Assembly (NCBI GenBank): GCA_964538565.1
Contig: CAZIGW010000168.1
Coordinates: 1-27,141 of the forward strand
DNA length: 27,141 bases
Source of the DNA: CAYVBN01 sp964538565
GTDB lineage: Bacteria; Pseudomonadota; Alphaproteobacteria; Rhizobiales; Xanthobacteraceae
Direction: 5' to 3'
Below, piece by piece: positions 14,338 through 23,212 of the stretch. Every line of letters starts with the position of its first letter. Positions within the stretch are counted from its first letter, which is position 1. The translations under genes and the position numbers were made by a program. Under the pieces are notes generated by a model. The model was not told the origin of the DNA, ran no database searches, and was given only the letters and a program-made list of their open reading frames with translations.

Positions 14338-15489
14338 TCAACTGAACAGCGCGATCTTTTCTTCGTCGCTCAGGGCCTCGATTGCCGCGAGCGGATCGCT
14401 GGCGCTCGATGCGGCCGACAACGGCTTCACGGGCGCGGAAGCTGCGGCACCCGATCGGCTCTCGGCCGGCGCGGGCGGCAAATCGGGCGGAACGGGCGCC
14501 GACGTGATCGGGCGCGCATCGGTCGGGAGCGGCGGCTCCGGCATCGGGGTGACGTCGAAAACCGGCTGCGCATCGTCCGGCGTGACCGGCGGGCCGATCA
14601 GCGAATCGGGGCCGAGGGAATCGAGCTGCGCCGCGAGCAGTTCGCTTTCGCCGAAGAACGAGGGCGCCGGGGGCGCTGCCAGCACGTCATGCACGGCCTG
14701 TCCCTCGGCCGGTCCCGTCGTGCCGGGGCCCTCGACGAGCGGATCACCGGCGATCGGAGCGAAGTCGGTGGCGGCAATTTCGGGCGCCGGCGCCATCACG
14801 GAGTCGATGTCCGCCTGGTCGAGCCCCGGATCGTGCATGTGCTCGGCCGGGCTCGGTTCGGCCGCCGCCTCGACGTCGCCGCCCCAGATCTCGATCATGG
14901 CGTTGATGCGGTTTTCCAGGTACCGCATCGCCTCGATGACCTTGTGAATGCGCTGGCCGGTCAGGTCCTGGAAGGAGCACGAGGTGTAGATGTCGGTGGC
15001 GCGCGCATCGAGCTGGTCGCAGAACGACACTTCGATGCCCTGCTCGCGCATCGTCCAGGCGATTTCCTGGATCTGCTCGGAGGCGGCGAGAATCTCCGAC
15101 GTCGCCCGCTCGGTCATCTGCACGATCGAATCGAGCTCTTCGGTCGCTTCGCCGATTCGACCGTGGCGCTCGGCGTCCGGCTTGATGGCGGCGATTTCCC
15201 GCTTGGTGCGGGCGATCGCCTTGGCCATTTCCATGAGGTCGAATCGCACCCGGTCGATCGACTGATTGGCGGGCTCCCCGCGAATCACCGATTCGAGCCG
15301 TTCGATCGCCGAAAGCACCACCTGGGTATCGGCCTGGCGGTTGCGCCGCGCGTATTCGGCAAGAAACCAGCGCCCGCGGCTCGTTTCCATCACGGCGGCG
15401 CAGATCGCATCGTAGTCCGCCTCGGACGGAGGCAGAGTCTCGGATACGCGCGCGGGCGCGTTGGCGTGTGCGAGCGGCTCGTCAGTCAT
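14338..15489 (-). CDS. CheZ-like response-regulator phosphatase with long C-terminal linker and tail
   Basis: The 383-residue protein has a helical N-terminal domain (about 20-205) containing CSFQDLTGQRIHKV at 171-184. This matches the CheZ active-site helix FQDLTGQ, with Asp175 and Gln179 at the positions of the catalytic residues that dephosphorylate CheY-P. Residues 206-365 are a Pro/Ala/acidic-rich, probably disordered linker, and the extreme C-terminus (LAAIEALSDEEKIALFS) is a predicted amphipathic helix. CheZ ends in a similar linker plus helix that grips CheY, so this tail probably tethers a response regulator. No chemotaxis genes are adjacent; the HPt protein 8 kb away is the only other two-component part. 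The ATG at 15489 lacks a strong ribosome binding site; longer starts would add an Arg-rich stretch that does not look like family sequence. Confidence 0.8.
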   Translation of the reverse strand: MTDEPLAHANAPARVSETLPPSEADYDAICAAVMETSRGRWFLAEYARRNRQADTQVVLSAIERLESVIRGEPANQSIDRVRFDLMEMAKAIARTKREIAAIKPDAERHGRIGEATEELDSIVQMTERATSEILAASEQIQEIAWTMREQGIEVSFCDQLDARATDIYTSCSFQDLTGQRIHKVIEAMRYLENRINAMIEIWGGDVEAAAEPSPAEHMHDPGLDQADIDSVMAPAPEIAATDFAPIAGDPLVEGPGTTGPAEGQAVHDVLAAPPAPSFFGESELLAAQLDSLGPDSLIGPPVTPDDAQPVFDVTPMPEPPLPTDARPITSAPVPPDLPPAPAESRSGAAASAPVKPLSAASSASDPLAAIEALSDEEKIALFS

Positions 15490-15548
15490 GGCCAAACCGG
15501 AAGACCTTGGTCTAGGAACAGCACGATCATACCCGGAGCGCAATCGGT

Positions 15549-16726
15549 TTGAACGGCCATCAAGAGAAAACGGTGAAGGATACGTTTGCCCCGCGACTCG
15601 CCGTGTTCTACGCCGCCTTGTTTGCGTTTTCAGGCGTTCAGATGCCGTTCTTTCCGGTCTGGCTCGAGGCCAAGGGGCTGGACGCGCGCGCGATCGGGGT
15701 GATTCTCGCCGTCCCGCTCGCGGTGCGGGTGCTGATCGTTCCGCTGACGACTCGCCTGATCGACCGCTTTTCCGTGCTGGACGCGGCGCTCGCCGCCGCG
15801 CTGGGGGCGCTCGGCGGCTATGTCCTCGTGGGTTCCGGCAGCGGGTTTTCCGCCATTTTCGCCGCCGTCGCGCTCGCCTCGATCGCGCTCACTCCGCTCA
15901 TGCCGCTCGCCGACGCCTACGCGCTGCGTGGACTCGCACAACGTTCGAAGCCTTACGGGGCGGTCCGGCTGTGGGCTCGGCGAGCTTCATTCTCGCCAAC
16001 GTGGCCGCCGGATTTCTGCTCAACCGGATCGCGCACGAGCACCTGATCTGGGTCATGGTCGCGCCGCTCGCCGGCACCGCGTTCGCGGCGCTCCTGCTCG
16101 CGCGGAGCGCTGGCGGGCATCCGCTCGTTGCGCAGGAACCCGCGTCCGAGGCCTCGCTGTGGCGCTCGCCCTTCTTTGTCGGAATCATCCTGGCGGCGAG
16201 CCTGGTGCAGGCGAGCCACGCCGTGTTCTACGGTTTTTCAACCGTGCACTGGGCAACGAAGGGGCTCGGCGGTGCCACGATCGGTGCCCTGTGGGGACTC
16301 GGCGTCGTCGCTGAAATTCTGCTGTTCGCGCTCGCGGAGCGCCTGCCGGGCGGGTTGAGCGGCGTGAAACTGATCGTCATCGGCGCCGTCGGCGCCGTGC
16401 TGCGCTGGAGCCTCATGGCGCTCGACCCGCCGACGGCCGCTCTGCCGACGATCCAGTGCCTGCACGCGCTCTCGTTCGCGGCGACCCATCTCGGAGCGAT
16501 GCAATTCCTGGCCGGCGTTGTGCCGGCACGGCGCGGCGTGACGGCGCAAGGCGACTTCGCCACCCTGCAGGCGGTCACCATGGCGCTCGCCATGGCGTCG
16601 TCCGGGGCGCTTTTCGCGGCCTACGGCTCGCTCGCCTATGCGGCGATGGCAGTTCTGGCAGCGGCCGGAGGGGCGATCGCCGTGGCTGCATGGCGACATC
16701 CGAACGGGCCGGCGACGATTCGCTAG
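15549..16726 (+). pseudogene. MFS transporter (MFS_1-like/HcaT-type), frameshifted
   Basis: Two overlapping frames together encode one typical 12-helix MFS protein. The first runs from TTG 15549 (GGAG ten bases upstream; GTG 15573 is an alternative) through the FYAALFAFSGVQMPFFPVWL start and breaks after PYGAVRLW. The second continues GSASFILANVAAGFLL to the stop at 16726. Family members read VRLWGSASFI without a break, so one G is missing from the G run at 15973-15975 (GGG where GGGG is expected). The second half keeps HAVFYGFSTVHWATKGL, typical of the HcaT/LacY-like subgroup. If real, the lesion truncates the protein after about five helices; if a sequencing slip in a G run, the gene is intact. 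Substrate unknown. Confidence 0.82.
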
Positions 16727-16727
16727 A

Positions 16728-16743
16728 GGATCGCCGCCGATCC
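16728..16743. terminator. Small hairpin between convergent genes
   Basis: GGATCG and CGATCC form a 6-bp stem with a CCGC loop directly after the MFS stop codon (16724-16726) and 20 bases before the convergent stop at 16763. The stem is weak and has no U-tract. Confidence 0.3.
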
Positions 16744-16762
16744 ACCGCTCAGTGGAGCCGCT

Positions 16763-17197
16763 TCACCGGCACATCGCGTACATGCCGGAGAGTTCGCGAC
16801 CGCGCAGGAAGATCATCTTCGACTTGAGGCCGCCGCGCCGCGCGATCCAGCTGCGGATGCGGGGCGGATAGGTGCCCATCAGGGCCCGCGTGGCCGAAGC
16901 GCTGACGACGCGATTGCCGTAGGGATCGGGCCGCCAGGCGGCATGGAAGCCGAGCACCGCATTGTCCGTCATGCACACCTGCTGACGCGGCAACATGCCG
17001 AGCAGCATCGTGCACGCCGACAGGCAGGGGCCGTCGACGATCACCGGCTCACCGCTTCGACGGAGTGCCGCGTAGCGGGCGGCATAAGAGTCCATGAGAC
17101 CTCCCATGTCGCCCGAGATTCTGACTGAAGCTGACGCAGATGAGATACTGAGCACCGCCACGACAGCGGCGCCCGCCAAAGGCGCAAATATTCGCAT
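16763..17197 (-). CDS. Small exported ClpP-like (COG3904-type) protein
   Basis: The 144-residue product has a signal peptide (residues 1-23, ending ASAS). The mature part carries GPCLSACTMLLG (56-67) and AVLGFHAAW (80-88). This Ser/His spacing, with Ser60 after a Gly-x-Cys turn and His85 in GFHAA, resembles the ClpP/crotonase-fold periplasmic proteins known mostly as hypothetical proteins in alphaproteobacteria (COG3904-like). Ser60 and His85 would be the nucleophile and base of a peptidase, but no acid partner can be assigned. Cys58, Cys62 and Cys75 may form a disulphide in the periplasm. A GGGGA sequence lies a few bases upstream of the ATG. Function unknown; peptidase activity is an inference from the motif spacing. 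Confidence 0.65.
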   Translation of the reverse strand: MRIFAPLAGAAVVAVLSISSASASVRISGDMGGLMDSYAARYAALRRSGEPVIVDGPCLSACTMLLGMLPRQQVCMTDNAVLGFHAAWRPDPYGNRVVSASATRALMGTYPPRIRSWIARRGGLKSKMIFLRGRELSGMYAMCR

Positions 17198-17382
17198 TGG
17201 TCCCCGTGCTTTCCAGAGTGGTTTGGTTCGTATTGGCGCTCAGGTCCCGCTGGGCGCCCAATTCGTTTCTACACGCGCTTTGTGTAAAACTAAAGGCAAT
17301 TGAACCAAAATTCCCCATGGTTAGCCGGCATGTCGCGACAGTTGATCTATCGAGTTCTGAGAAGAACCGTCGTGCCCGACAG

Positions 17383-18366
17383 TCAACCCCATAGTACCGG
17401 GTGGGGCGGATACACCCGGCTGCCGTCGTAGCGCAGACCGTCCGGACGGTCGCGCGCGAGCAGCAAGGGTCCGTCGAGATCGACCACGTGCGCGCGGCCC
17501 GCAAGCATAAGCGCGGGCGCGAGCGCGAGCGAGGTCGACACCATGCAGCCGATCATGACGGAGAATCCGCGCCGCTCGGCCTCTGCGAGAACCGCGAGCG
17601 CCTCGGTCAATCCGCCGGTCTTGTCGAGCTTGATGTTCACAGCGTCGTACTTGCCGGCGAGCGCGGGAAGCGAGGCTCGGTCGTGAACGCTTTCGTCGGC
17701 GCACACCGGGATCGGCCGTGATATCGCCGCGAGCGCCTCGTCGGCATCGGCAGGCAGCGGTTGTTCGACGAGCGTGACGCCGGCCGCCGCGCAGGCGGCG
17801 AGATTGTCGGCGAGATCATCGGCCGTCCATCCCTCGTTGGCGTCGACGATCAGTTGCGCTTCCGGCGCGGCGTGCCGCACGGCCGCGATGCGCGCAGCAT
17901 CGCCGGCGGCGCCGAGTTTGACCTTGAGGAGCGGACGAGTGGCCACGCGTGCGGCTGCCCGCGCCATTGCCTCGGGCTCGTCGAGCGAGATCGTGTAGGC
18001 GGTGACGACCGGCCGCGGCTCCGGCAGCCCGGCGAGACCAAAGACCGGGCGGGCGCTCCGCTTGGCTTCGAGGTCCCAGAATGCGCAGTCGAGCCCGTTG
18101 CGGGCCGCGCCCGGCGGCATCGCATCCTGCAGCGCGACGCGGTCGAGCCCGCGCGCGATCGCGCCCGCCATCGCCTCGACGGCGGCGGCAACGCCATCGA
18201 CGGTTTCGCCATAGCGGGGGTAGGGCACGCATTCGCCGCGACCCCGGTGGGGTCCGTCGGTGAGCTCGGTCACCACGACATCGGCTTCGCGTTTCGAGCC
18301 GCGGCTGATGGTGAACGTCTCGGCGAGCGGCCAACGTTCGATCGAAACGCGCAGTGACGGCGGCAT
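17383..18366 (-). CDS. L-Ala-D/L-Glu (dipeptide) epimerase, enolase superfamily
   Basis: The 327-residue protein is a muconate-lactonizing subgroup member of the enolase superfamily. The capping domain starts with TFTISRGSK, the barrel has the catalytic LKVKL (Lys148, Lys150), metal ligands Asp175 (DANEGW), Glu201 (EQPLP) and Asp224 (CADES), and the second base Lys246 (NIKLDKTGG). A C-terminal VVDLDGP (Asp296, Asp298) is the DxD dipeptide-binding mark of Ala-Glu epimerases. It interconverts L-Ala-D-Glu and L-Ala-L-Glu, so murein peptide can be recycled as ordinary amino acids in the cytosol. I chose ATG 18366 because the enzyme core begins right after it; the longer frame to 18537 adds a Pro/Arg-rich leader foreign to the family. 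No strong ribosome binding site is visible. Confidence 0.9.
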   Translation of the reverse strand: MPPSLRVSIERWPLAETFTISRGSKREADVVVTELTDGPHRGRGECVPYPRYGETVDGVAAAVEAMAGAIARGLDRVALQDAMPPGAARNGLDCAFWDLEAKRSARPVFGLAGLPEPRPVVTAYTISLDEPEAMARAAARVATRPLLKVKLGAAGDAARIAAVRHAAPEAQLIVDANEGWTADDLADNLAACAAAGVTLVEQPLPADADEALAAISRPIPVCADESVHDRASLPALAGKYDAVNIKLDKTGGLTEALAVLAEAERRGFSVMIGCMVSTSLALAPALMLAGRAHVVDLDGPLLLARDRPDGLRYDGSRVYPPHPVLWG

Positions 18367-18537
18367 GCGAACGGATACTCGGACAGGCGGGGGCCCCGGG
18401 TCGGATGATCCGTCAGTATGGCAGTGGCGCACGCGGCCACAAGCGCCCGACGCGCTTTCGTCCCGCGCCTCCGGCCGATCGCCACCGAGCTCGCCCGCCG
18501 GGCGGGCCGCGTCTCGATGTCTGCCGCCTGCAAACAA

Positions 18538-18562
18538 GAACGCGCCGCGGAGCGGCGCGTTC
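18538..18562 (-). terminator. Rho-independent terminator of the GPR-like gene
   Basis: GAACGCGCCGC and GCGGCGCGTTC form a perfect 11-bp stem with a 3-base loop, 20 bases after the minus-strand stop at 18583. On the transcript it is followed by TTGTTTG, so both parts of an intrinsic terminator are present. It is the strongest terminator in the window. Confidence 0.8.
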
Positions 18563-18582
18563 CTGCCGGGAATGGCCCGGCT

Positions 18583-21500
18583 TCAGTCGAAACGACCGGC
18601 CGCGTGCGCCAGCATCGTGTAGACCTTGCCGGTTTCCGAGGTCAGGTAGGTCCGCGCCACCACCTGGCCGCGGTCGTCGCGCGCGACCTCGTCGAGCAGA
18701 CGCTCGAATTCGCCGATGTAGCGGTCGACCGTCTGCTTGAACTCCCGGTCGGAGCGATAGCGCTTGCGGATCTCGTCGAACGTCTTCTGCCCCTGCATGG
18801 TGTAGAGGCGCCGGGTGAAGACGTTGCGTTCTCCGCGCTTGTAGCGGTCCCACAATTCGGCCGCCGCGTCGTGATCGATCATGCGGGCGATGTCGACCGA
18901 CAGCGAATCGAGCGACTCGATGGCGTGGCGCGGCGCACGTTCCTCGCCGCGCGACGGCCGCTCGTCCGCGCGCGGGGGATCATCGATCTCCCGCGACGCC
19001 CGGTTGAGCAGATCCGACAGCCATCCGCTTCGGTTGCCCGGCTGGCCCGCGGGCGGGGAGAGCGGCGGAGCTTCGGCCCGGCGCGGCGGTACGGGCGGCG
19101 GGGGAGGCGGCGGCACGACGAGCGAGGGGCCCGGATCGGCCGCGCGCGCGGCATGACGCGAGCTCTCGCCGCGCCCGCCGACAATCCCGGCGATCGCCGG
19201 CTCGTCGCGCGGCGGCGCGCGCCGGCCGGGCTCCGCCGTGTCGAGGCCGCGGCCATGACGGGCGACGATGCGATTGAGCTCGGCGAGCGCCTCGATCTGG
19301 TCGACGATGACCCGCCGCATCTGCGCGGCGCTCTCGGCGGTCTCCTGCGGCAGCTCGAGAATGCCGCGGCGAAGCTCCTGGCGGGTCGTCTCGAGCTCGC
19401 GCTGCATGTCCGACGACATGTGCTTCATGCTCTGGAGGATCTCGGTGAAGCGCTCCGCCGCCTGATTGAGCATGCTTTGCGTGTCACCGGTCGCCTGCTC
19501 GTAGATATTGCGCAGGGCCTCGGTCGTGCGCCGGCGCTCGCTCTCGGAGACGGTGCGCACCGCCTCGTACTGCTCGGTGATCGCCCTGGCGCTGTCCGTG
19601 CTCGAATCCGCCACCAAGCGGGCGATCTCGCGCGCCCGGGTGGCCGCGGCCTCGAGGGACTCGTCGAGCAGGGCGGAGAATCGCTTGAGCCGCTGATCGA
19701 GATCGGCCGAGCGGACCTCGAGCGTCGTGACCAGCGCCTGCAGCGATTCCTGGCGTTCGGAGATCGCGTCCTCGGTGCGGCGGTTGCTGGCTTCGACCAT
19801 CTGCACCGCGTCGGCCAGTGACCGGCCGTGCGACTGGAACTGTCCGGCCAGTCCCGAAAGGTCGTCCAGCACCTTCGAGGTGAGGCGGTAGAAGGACGAC
19901 ATGTTCTCGTCCATCTTGCCGCTCGTCGCGCCGGTCTGCTCCAGCAGCTGATTCATCGTGCTGACGAATTCGGTGACGCGGGCCGACAGCAGTTGCTCCA
20001 TCGAACTCATGTTGCCCTGCGCGCCGCTCAGCACTTCCTGGAGGAGGACGTTGGCTTCGCGCAGGCGCTCGAACAGGGCCGTCGTGTCGGAGCGCAGCAT
20101 GCCGTGGGTCTCGAGGATCTCCGACACGGTGGCGGCTGCGGTCTGCTTCGACTCCTCGACCGCCGAGCGCGTCGCCTCGTGCAGCTCCTTGAGCGCCCGG
20201 TTGACGGTCGCGGCCGCGTGCTCGCTCGCCTCGTTGATGTCGCGGGTGAGCTCCTGGCTGTTCGCTGTGATGCTCTGCGTGAACGCAAAGCCCTTGTTCT
20301 GGATCGTCTGGACCGCTTCGCCGGTCACGCGAGCCATCTGCTCCGACAGCTCCTGGCTCTTGGCGCCGATGGCGGTCACCAGGCCGCTGCTCTTGTCGTC
20401 GAGAATCCGCGTCAGTTCCGCCGAGCGCTTGTTCAGCGCCTGCACGATCTCGTCGGCCTTGCCGACGAAATTGCGCGCCACCTCCGAGCTCACGCCGAGC
20501 AGGGTGCGCTCCACCTCGCCGGCGTTCTGCTTGAGCACGTTGGCAACGCCGGACGACAGCGTCGTCAGGGTGCGTTCGACTTCGCCGGCGCCGAGCCGCA
20601 GCGCGTCCGTCGTCATGGCGGCCACCTCGCCCAGGCTCTTTTCGGCGTCCTTGGCGCTGTGGCGGATTTCGTCGGCCGTCGCGCTCGCGACCTGGGTCAG
20701 GGAGCGCTCCGCGTCGCTGGTGCTGTGGCGGATCGTCTCGGTCGTGGAGACGGCGAGGGCGCCGAGCGAGCGCTCGGCCTCCTGGGTGTTGTTCCGGATC
20801 GTCTCGGCGAGCTGCTCCATGCGGGAATGGAGCACTTCGGCAGCTGCCTTGCCGCGCGTCTCGATCTCCTGCGTGACCCGTTCGGCGCGGCCGACCAGCA
20901 GTTCCTCGAAGCGATCGATGCGGCTGTCGAGATTGTCGGCGACCTGCACGGCACGCTGGCCGAGGGTGCGGTCGATCTCCTCGACCTTGGCGCCGATCGT
21001 CTCAGCGAGCTTGGCGCCGCGCGTCGAAATCGCGTTGGTGACGTCGTTGATGCGCTTGTCGATCGCGGTGACGACCTCCTTGCCGCCTTCGGCCACCGTC
21101 TTGACGATCTCCGTGACGCGCGAGCTGAGCGCGTCGTTGAGGGTCTGAGTGCGGCCGTCGAGCGCCTCGTGGAAGCGTGCCAGGCGCTGGTCGAGCGATT
21201 CGGTGACCTCCATCGCCTTGCTCGTGACGCGGCCGTCGAACCCGTCGAGATAGGAGTTCATCGCGTCGGTCACTTCCTGCGTCCGACGGCCGAGGCGCTC
21301 CACGAGCTCGCCGCCGTAGGTCTTCACGGTGCGGTCGAACTCGGCGAGATGGCGGGTGATCAGGTTGCCGAGATTCTCGCTGTCATGGCCGATCTTCTCG
21401 ACAAGCTGCGCGCCGCCTTGCGTGAACATCTCCTCGAACGATTGCAGTCGCTGCGACAGCATCTGGTGGATCGCGTCGCCGCGCGTACCGACCGCCTGCG

Positions 21501-23028
21501 CCAGCGCATCCGCGCTGGTGCGGAATGTCTCGGTCACCGCTTCGCTGCGCTGAACGATCGTGTCCGTGATGTTGGCGCCGGTCTGTTCGAGCCTCGACAC
21601 CACCTCGCTGCCGCGCGCGGCGAGCGATTCCGAGATCTGCGCGCCCGTCTGCTCGAGCTTGGAGACGACGTCGCCGCCGCGCAGCGTCAGGTCGAGGATG
21701 AGCGAATCCCCCGTGACCTTCAGGGTGCTGTTGACCTCGTCTGCGCGCGTCGCGATCGTCTCGGCGATGCGGCTCGATGTATCGACGAGCGTCGCGGTGA
21801 TCGCGCGCGAACGTGTTTCCATCGATTCGATCAGCGCGGCCGACCGTTCGGAGAAACCGTCGGCCACCTGATCGAGGCGTTCGGCCATCTGCTGCTGCAG
21901 GTTGGCGGCGAGCGCGACGAATTCGTCGCCGATGTGATCGGTCTTGAAATTGAGGCTGGCGGACAGCCGCTCGCTCGCCGCGGCGATCGCGTGCGTGGTC
22001 TGCGCGCTCGAATGTTCGAGCCGCTCGAGCAGTTCGCCGCCGCGATCGCCGATGGCTTCGATCATCGCGTCGCCGGCCTTGCCGAGCGCGGAGGTGATGT
22101 GGTCGCCCTTGTCGGCGAGCGCGCGCGTGATCTGCTGGGCGACGTCGTTGACGCGCTCGGCGACCAGGTCGCTGACCTGGGCAATGTCGTGGGTCAGGTC
22201 GAGATGCACGCTGTTGATCGCGTTGCGCACCTGTTCGGCCTGGCCGACCAGGGTCTCGCGCTGCTGGGCGAGTCCGTCGAGCAGGCTGCGGATGCGCACC
22301 TCGTTGTCGTTGTAGGCGCGTTCGAGCGCGGCCACTTCGTTGTTCACCAGCGCTTCGAGCTCGGCCGCGCGGGCGAGCGCGCGTTCGATACCGTCGCCCA
22401 TGGCGGCGACCTCGCGCCGGATGGCCTGGCCCACGCTGACGATCGACTCGCGCGCCACCGCTTCGGGTTCGGCGAGCCGCACGGTGGTCTCCGCCATGGC
22501 CTGCGCGATCATGCGCAGTTCGAGCGTACGCGAGACCATGTGGGCGAGGACGTAGAAGAAAATGACCGGGGCGAAGAACGCGGCACCCAGGCCGACGAGC
22601 GCCGGCGCCGCCGTCGCGCCGTCACCGAGCAGCGTCTCGAGCTTGCCCGAGAAGGCGAAGGCGAGGCCGACAGCCGAGATCACCCAGGCCGCGGTGAACA
22701 GCGAAGCGATCGCGTAGGGGGTGCGGGCAGGACGACGCTGCAGCGCCTGGAGCACCTGTCCGATCGACTGACGGTCGTCGTTGGCGGCCCGGCGCGGAAG
22801 CGGCAGGTCGTCGGGATCGGCGGGGGCCGCCGCCGGCTCGGGAATGAAGTCACTGTCGCCCGCGGTCTTCGCGACCGGCAGGGGCTCGTCGGCTCCGGCT
22901 CCCGAGCCCAGGCCGCCAGTCCGGGACGCCCCCCCCACATCGACGGTGCTCGCCACATTGAGCGCGTCCTGGATCGCCGACATCGCCGCTTCGGTCGGAT
23001 CCTTGATCTTCTTGGGGTGGTTCGCCAT
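18583..23028 (-). CDS. Growth pole ring (GPR/RgsE)-like giant helical-repeat membrane protein
   Basis: The 1481-residue protein has a Pro/Ala-rich cytoplasmic N-terminus (1-100), two membrane helices (about 104-127 and 140-163), a very long helical repeat region (about 165-1260), a Pro-rich linker with seven prolines in a row (1306-1312), and a conserved C-terminal domain (about 1368-1481, with LWDRYKRGERNVFTRRLYT). This plan matches the GPR protein of Agrobacterium and RgsE of Sinorhizobium, essential proteins that form a ring at the growing pole and organise polar peptidoglycan synthesis; those are longer, above 2000 residues as I recall. Residues 275-934 are thirty exact 22-residue units. 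The ATG has GAGG at normal spacing. It is monocistronic, with its own terminator. Homology is inferred from architecture and not from an alignment. Confidence 0.82.
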   Translation of the reverse strand: MANHPKKIKDPTEAAMSAIQDALNVASTVDVGGASRTGGLGSGAGADEPLPVAKTAGDSDFIPEPAAAPADPDDLPLPRRAANDDRQSIGQVLQALQRRPARTPYAIASLFTAAWVISAVGLAFAFSGKLETLLGDGATAAPALVGLGAAFFAPVIFFYVLAHMVSRTLELRMIAQAMAETTVRLAEPEAVARESIVSVGQAIRREVAAMGDGIERALARAAELEALVNNEVAALERAYNDNEVRIRSLLDGLAQQRETLVGQAEQVRNAINSVHLDLTHDIAQVSDLVAERVNDVAQQITRALADKGDHITSALGKAGDAMIEAIGDRGGELLERLEHSSAQTTHAIAAASERLSASLNFKTDHIGDEFVALAANLQQQMAERLDQVADGFSERSAALIESMETRSRAITATLVDTSSRIAETIATRADEVNSTLKVTGDSLILDLTLRGGDVVSKLEQTGAQISESLAARGSEVVSRLEQTGANITDTIVQRSEAVTETFRTSADALAQAVGTRGDAIHQMLSQRLQSFEEMFTQGGAQLVEKIGHDSENLGNLITRHLAEFDRTVKTYGGELVERLGRRTQEVTDAMNSYLDGFDGRVTSKAMEVTESLDQRLARFHEALDGRTQTLNDALSSRVTEIVKTVAEGGKEVVTAIDKRINDVTNAISTRGAKLAETIGAKVEEIDRTLGQRAVQVADNLDSRIDRFEELLVGRAERVTQEIETRGKAAAEVLHSRMEQLAETIRNNTQEAERSLGALAVSTTETIRHSTSDAERSLTQVASATADEIRHSAKDAEKSLGEVAAMTTDALRLGAGEVERTLTTLSSGVANVLKQNAGEVERTLLGVSSEVARNFVGKADEIVQALNKRSAELTRILDDKSSGLVTAIGAKSQELSEQMARVTGEAVQTIQNKGFAFTQSITANSQELTRDINEASEHAAATVNRALKELHEATRSAVEESKQTAAATVSEILETHGMLRSDTTALFERLREANVLLQEVLSGAQGNMSSMEQLLSARVTEFVSTMNQLLEQTGATSGKMDENMSSFYRLTSKVLDDLSGLAGQFQSHGRSLADAVQMVEASNRRTEDAISERQESLQALVTTLEVRSADLDQRLKRFSALLDESLEAAATRAREIARLVADSSTDSARAITEQYEAVRTVSESERRRTTEALRNIYEQATGDTQSMLNQAAERFTEILQSMKHMSSDMQRELETTRQELRRGILELPQETAESAAQMRRVIVDQIEALAELNRIVARHGRGLDTAEPGRRAPPRDEPAIAGIVGGRGESSRHAARAADPGPSLVVPPPPPPPVPPRRAEAPPLSPPAGQPGNRSGWLSDLLNRASREIDDPPRADERPSRGEERAPRHAIESLDSLSVDIARMIDHDAAAELWDRYKRGERNVFTRRLYTMQGQKTFDEIRKRYRSDREFKQTVDRYIGEFERLLDEVARDDRGQVVARTYLTSETGKVYTMLAHAAGRFD
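20227..22206 (-). repeat. Thirty tandem 66-bp (22-residue) coding repeats in the GPR-like gene
   Basis: Residues 275-934 divide into thirty consecutive 22-residue units with no insertion or deletion, each unit being two 11-residue halves. Positions 4, 8, 15 and 19 are hydrophobic in almost every unit, and position 22 (often 11) is Arg or Lys. The closest copies are residues 451-472 and 473-494 (GGDVVSKLEQT versus GSEVVSRLEQT; bases 21547-21678). Units 740-849 form a second similar subset with the shared core (D/E)AE(R/K)SL. The repeat is clear in protein but much diverged in DNA. Confidence 0.85.
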
Positions 23029-23212
23029 GTCGCGTTGCCTCGGTCGATACGCTGAACCAGGACTGCGGCTCCAAAAGGGATTATCCTTGGAACCGCGTCA
23101 CGGGCGCGTGATGGTCACAATTGGGCGACCGGCCGCATGTCCGGTCTTGTGTCTGGGGGTCCCCTGCCGCAAGGCTATCCTATTCAGCTGTTGAGGCGAA
23201 AGAAACCAAGTT

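Noticed and set aside
18583..23028. A methyl-accepting chemotaxis protein or CRISPR-like repeat array
   Set aside because: The long helical region has no chemotaxis signalling hairpin motif, and the repeats are protein-level 22-residue units inside an intact gene, not spaced identical DNA repeats.
19828..23055. A 1075-codon open frame on the plus strand opposite the GPR-like gene
   Set aside because: It is the antisense of a repeat region whose 66-base period is a multiple of three, so a stop-free antisense frame is copied along with each unit; its product is Arg/Leu/Gly/Asp-rich with no family features.
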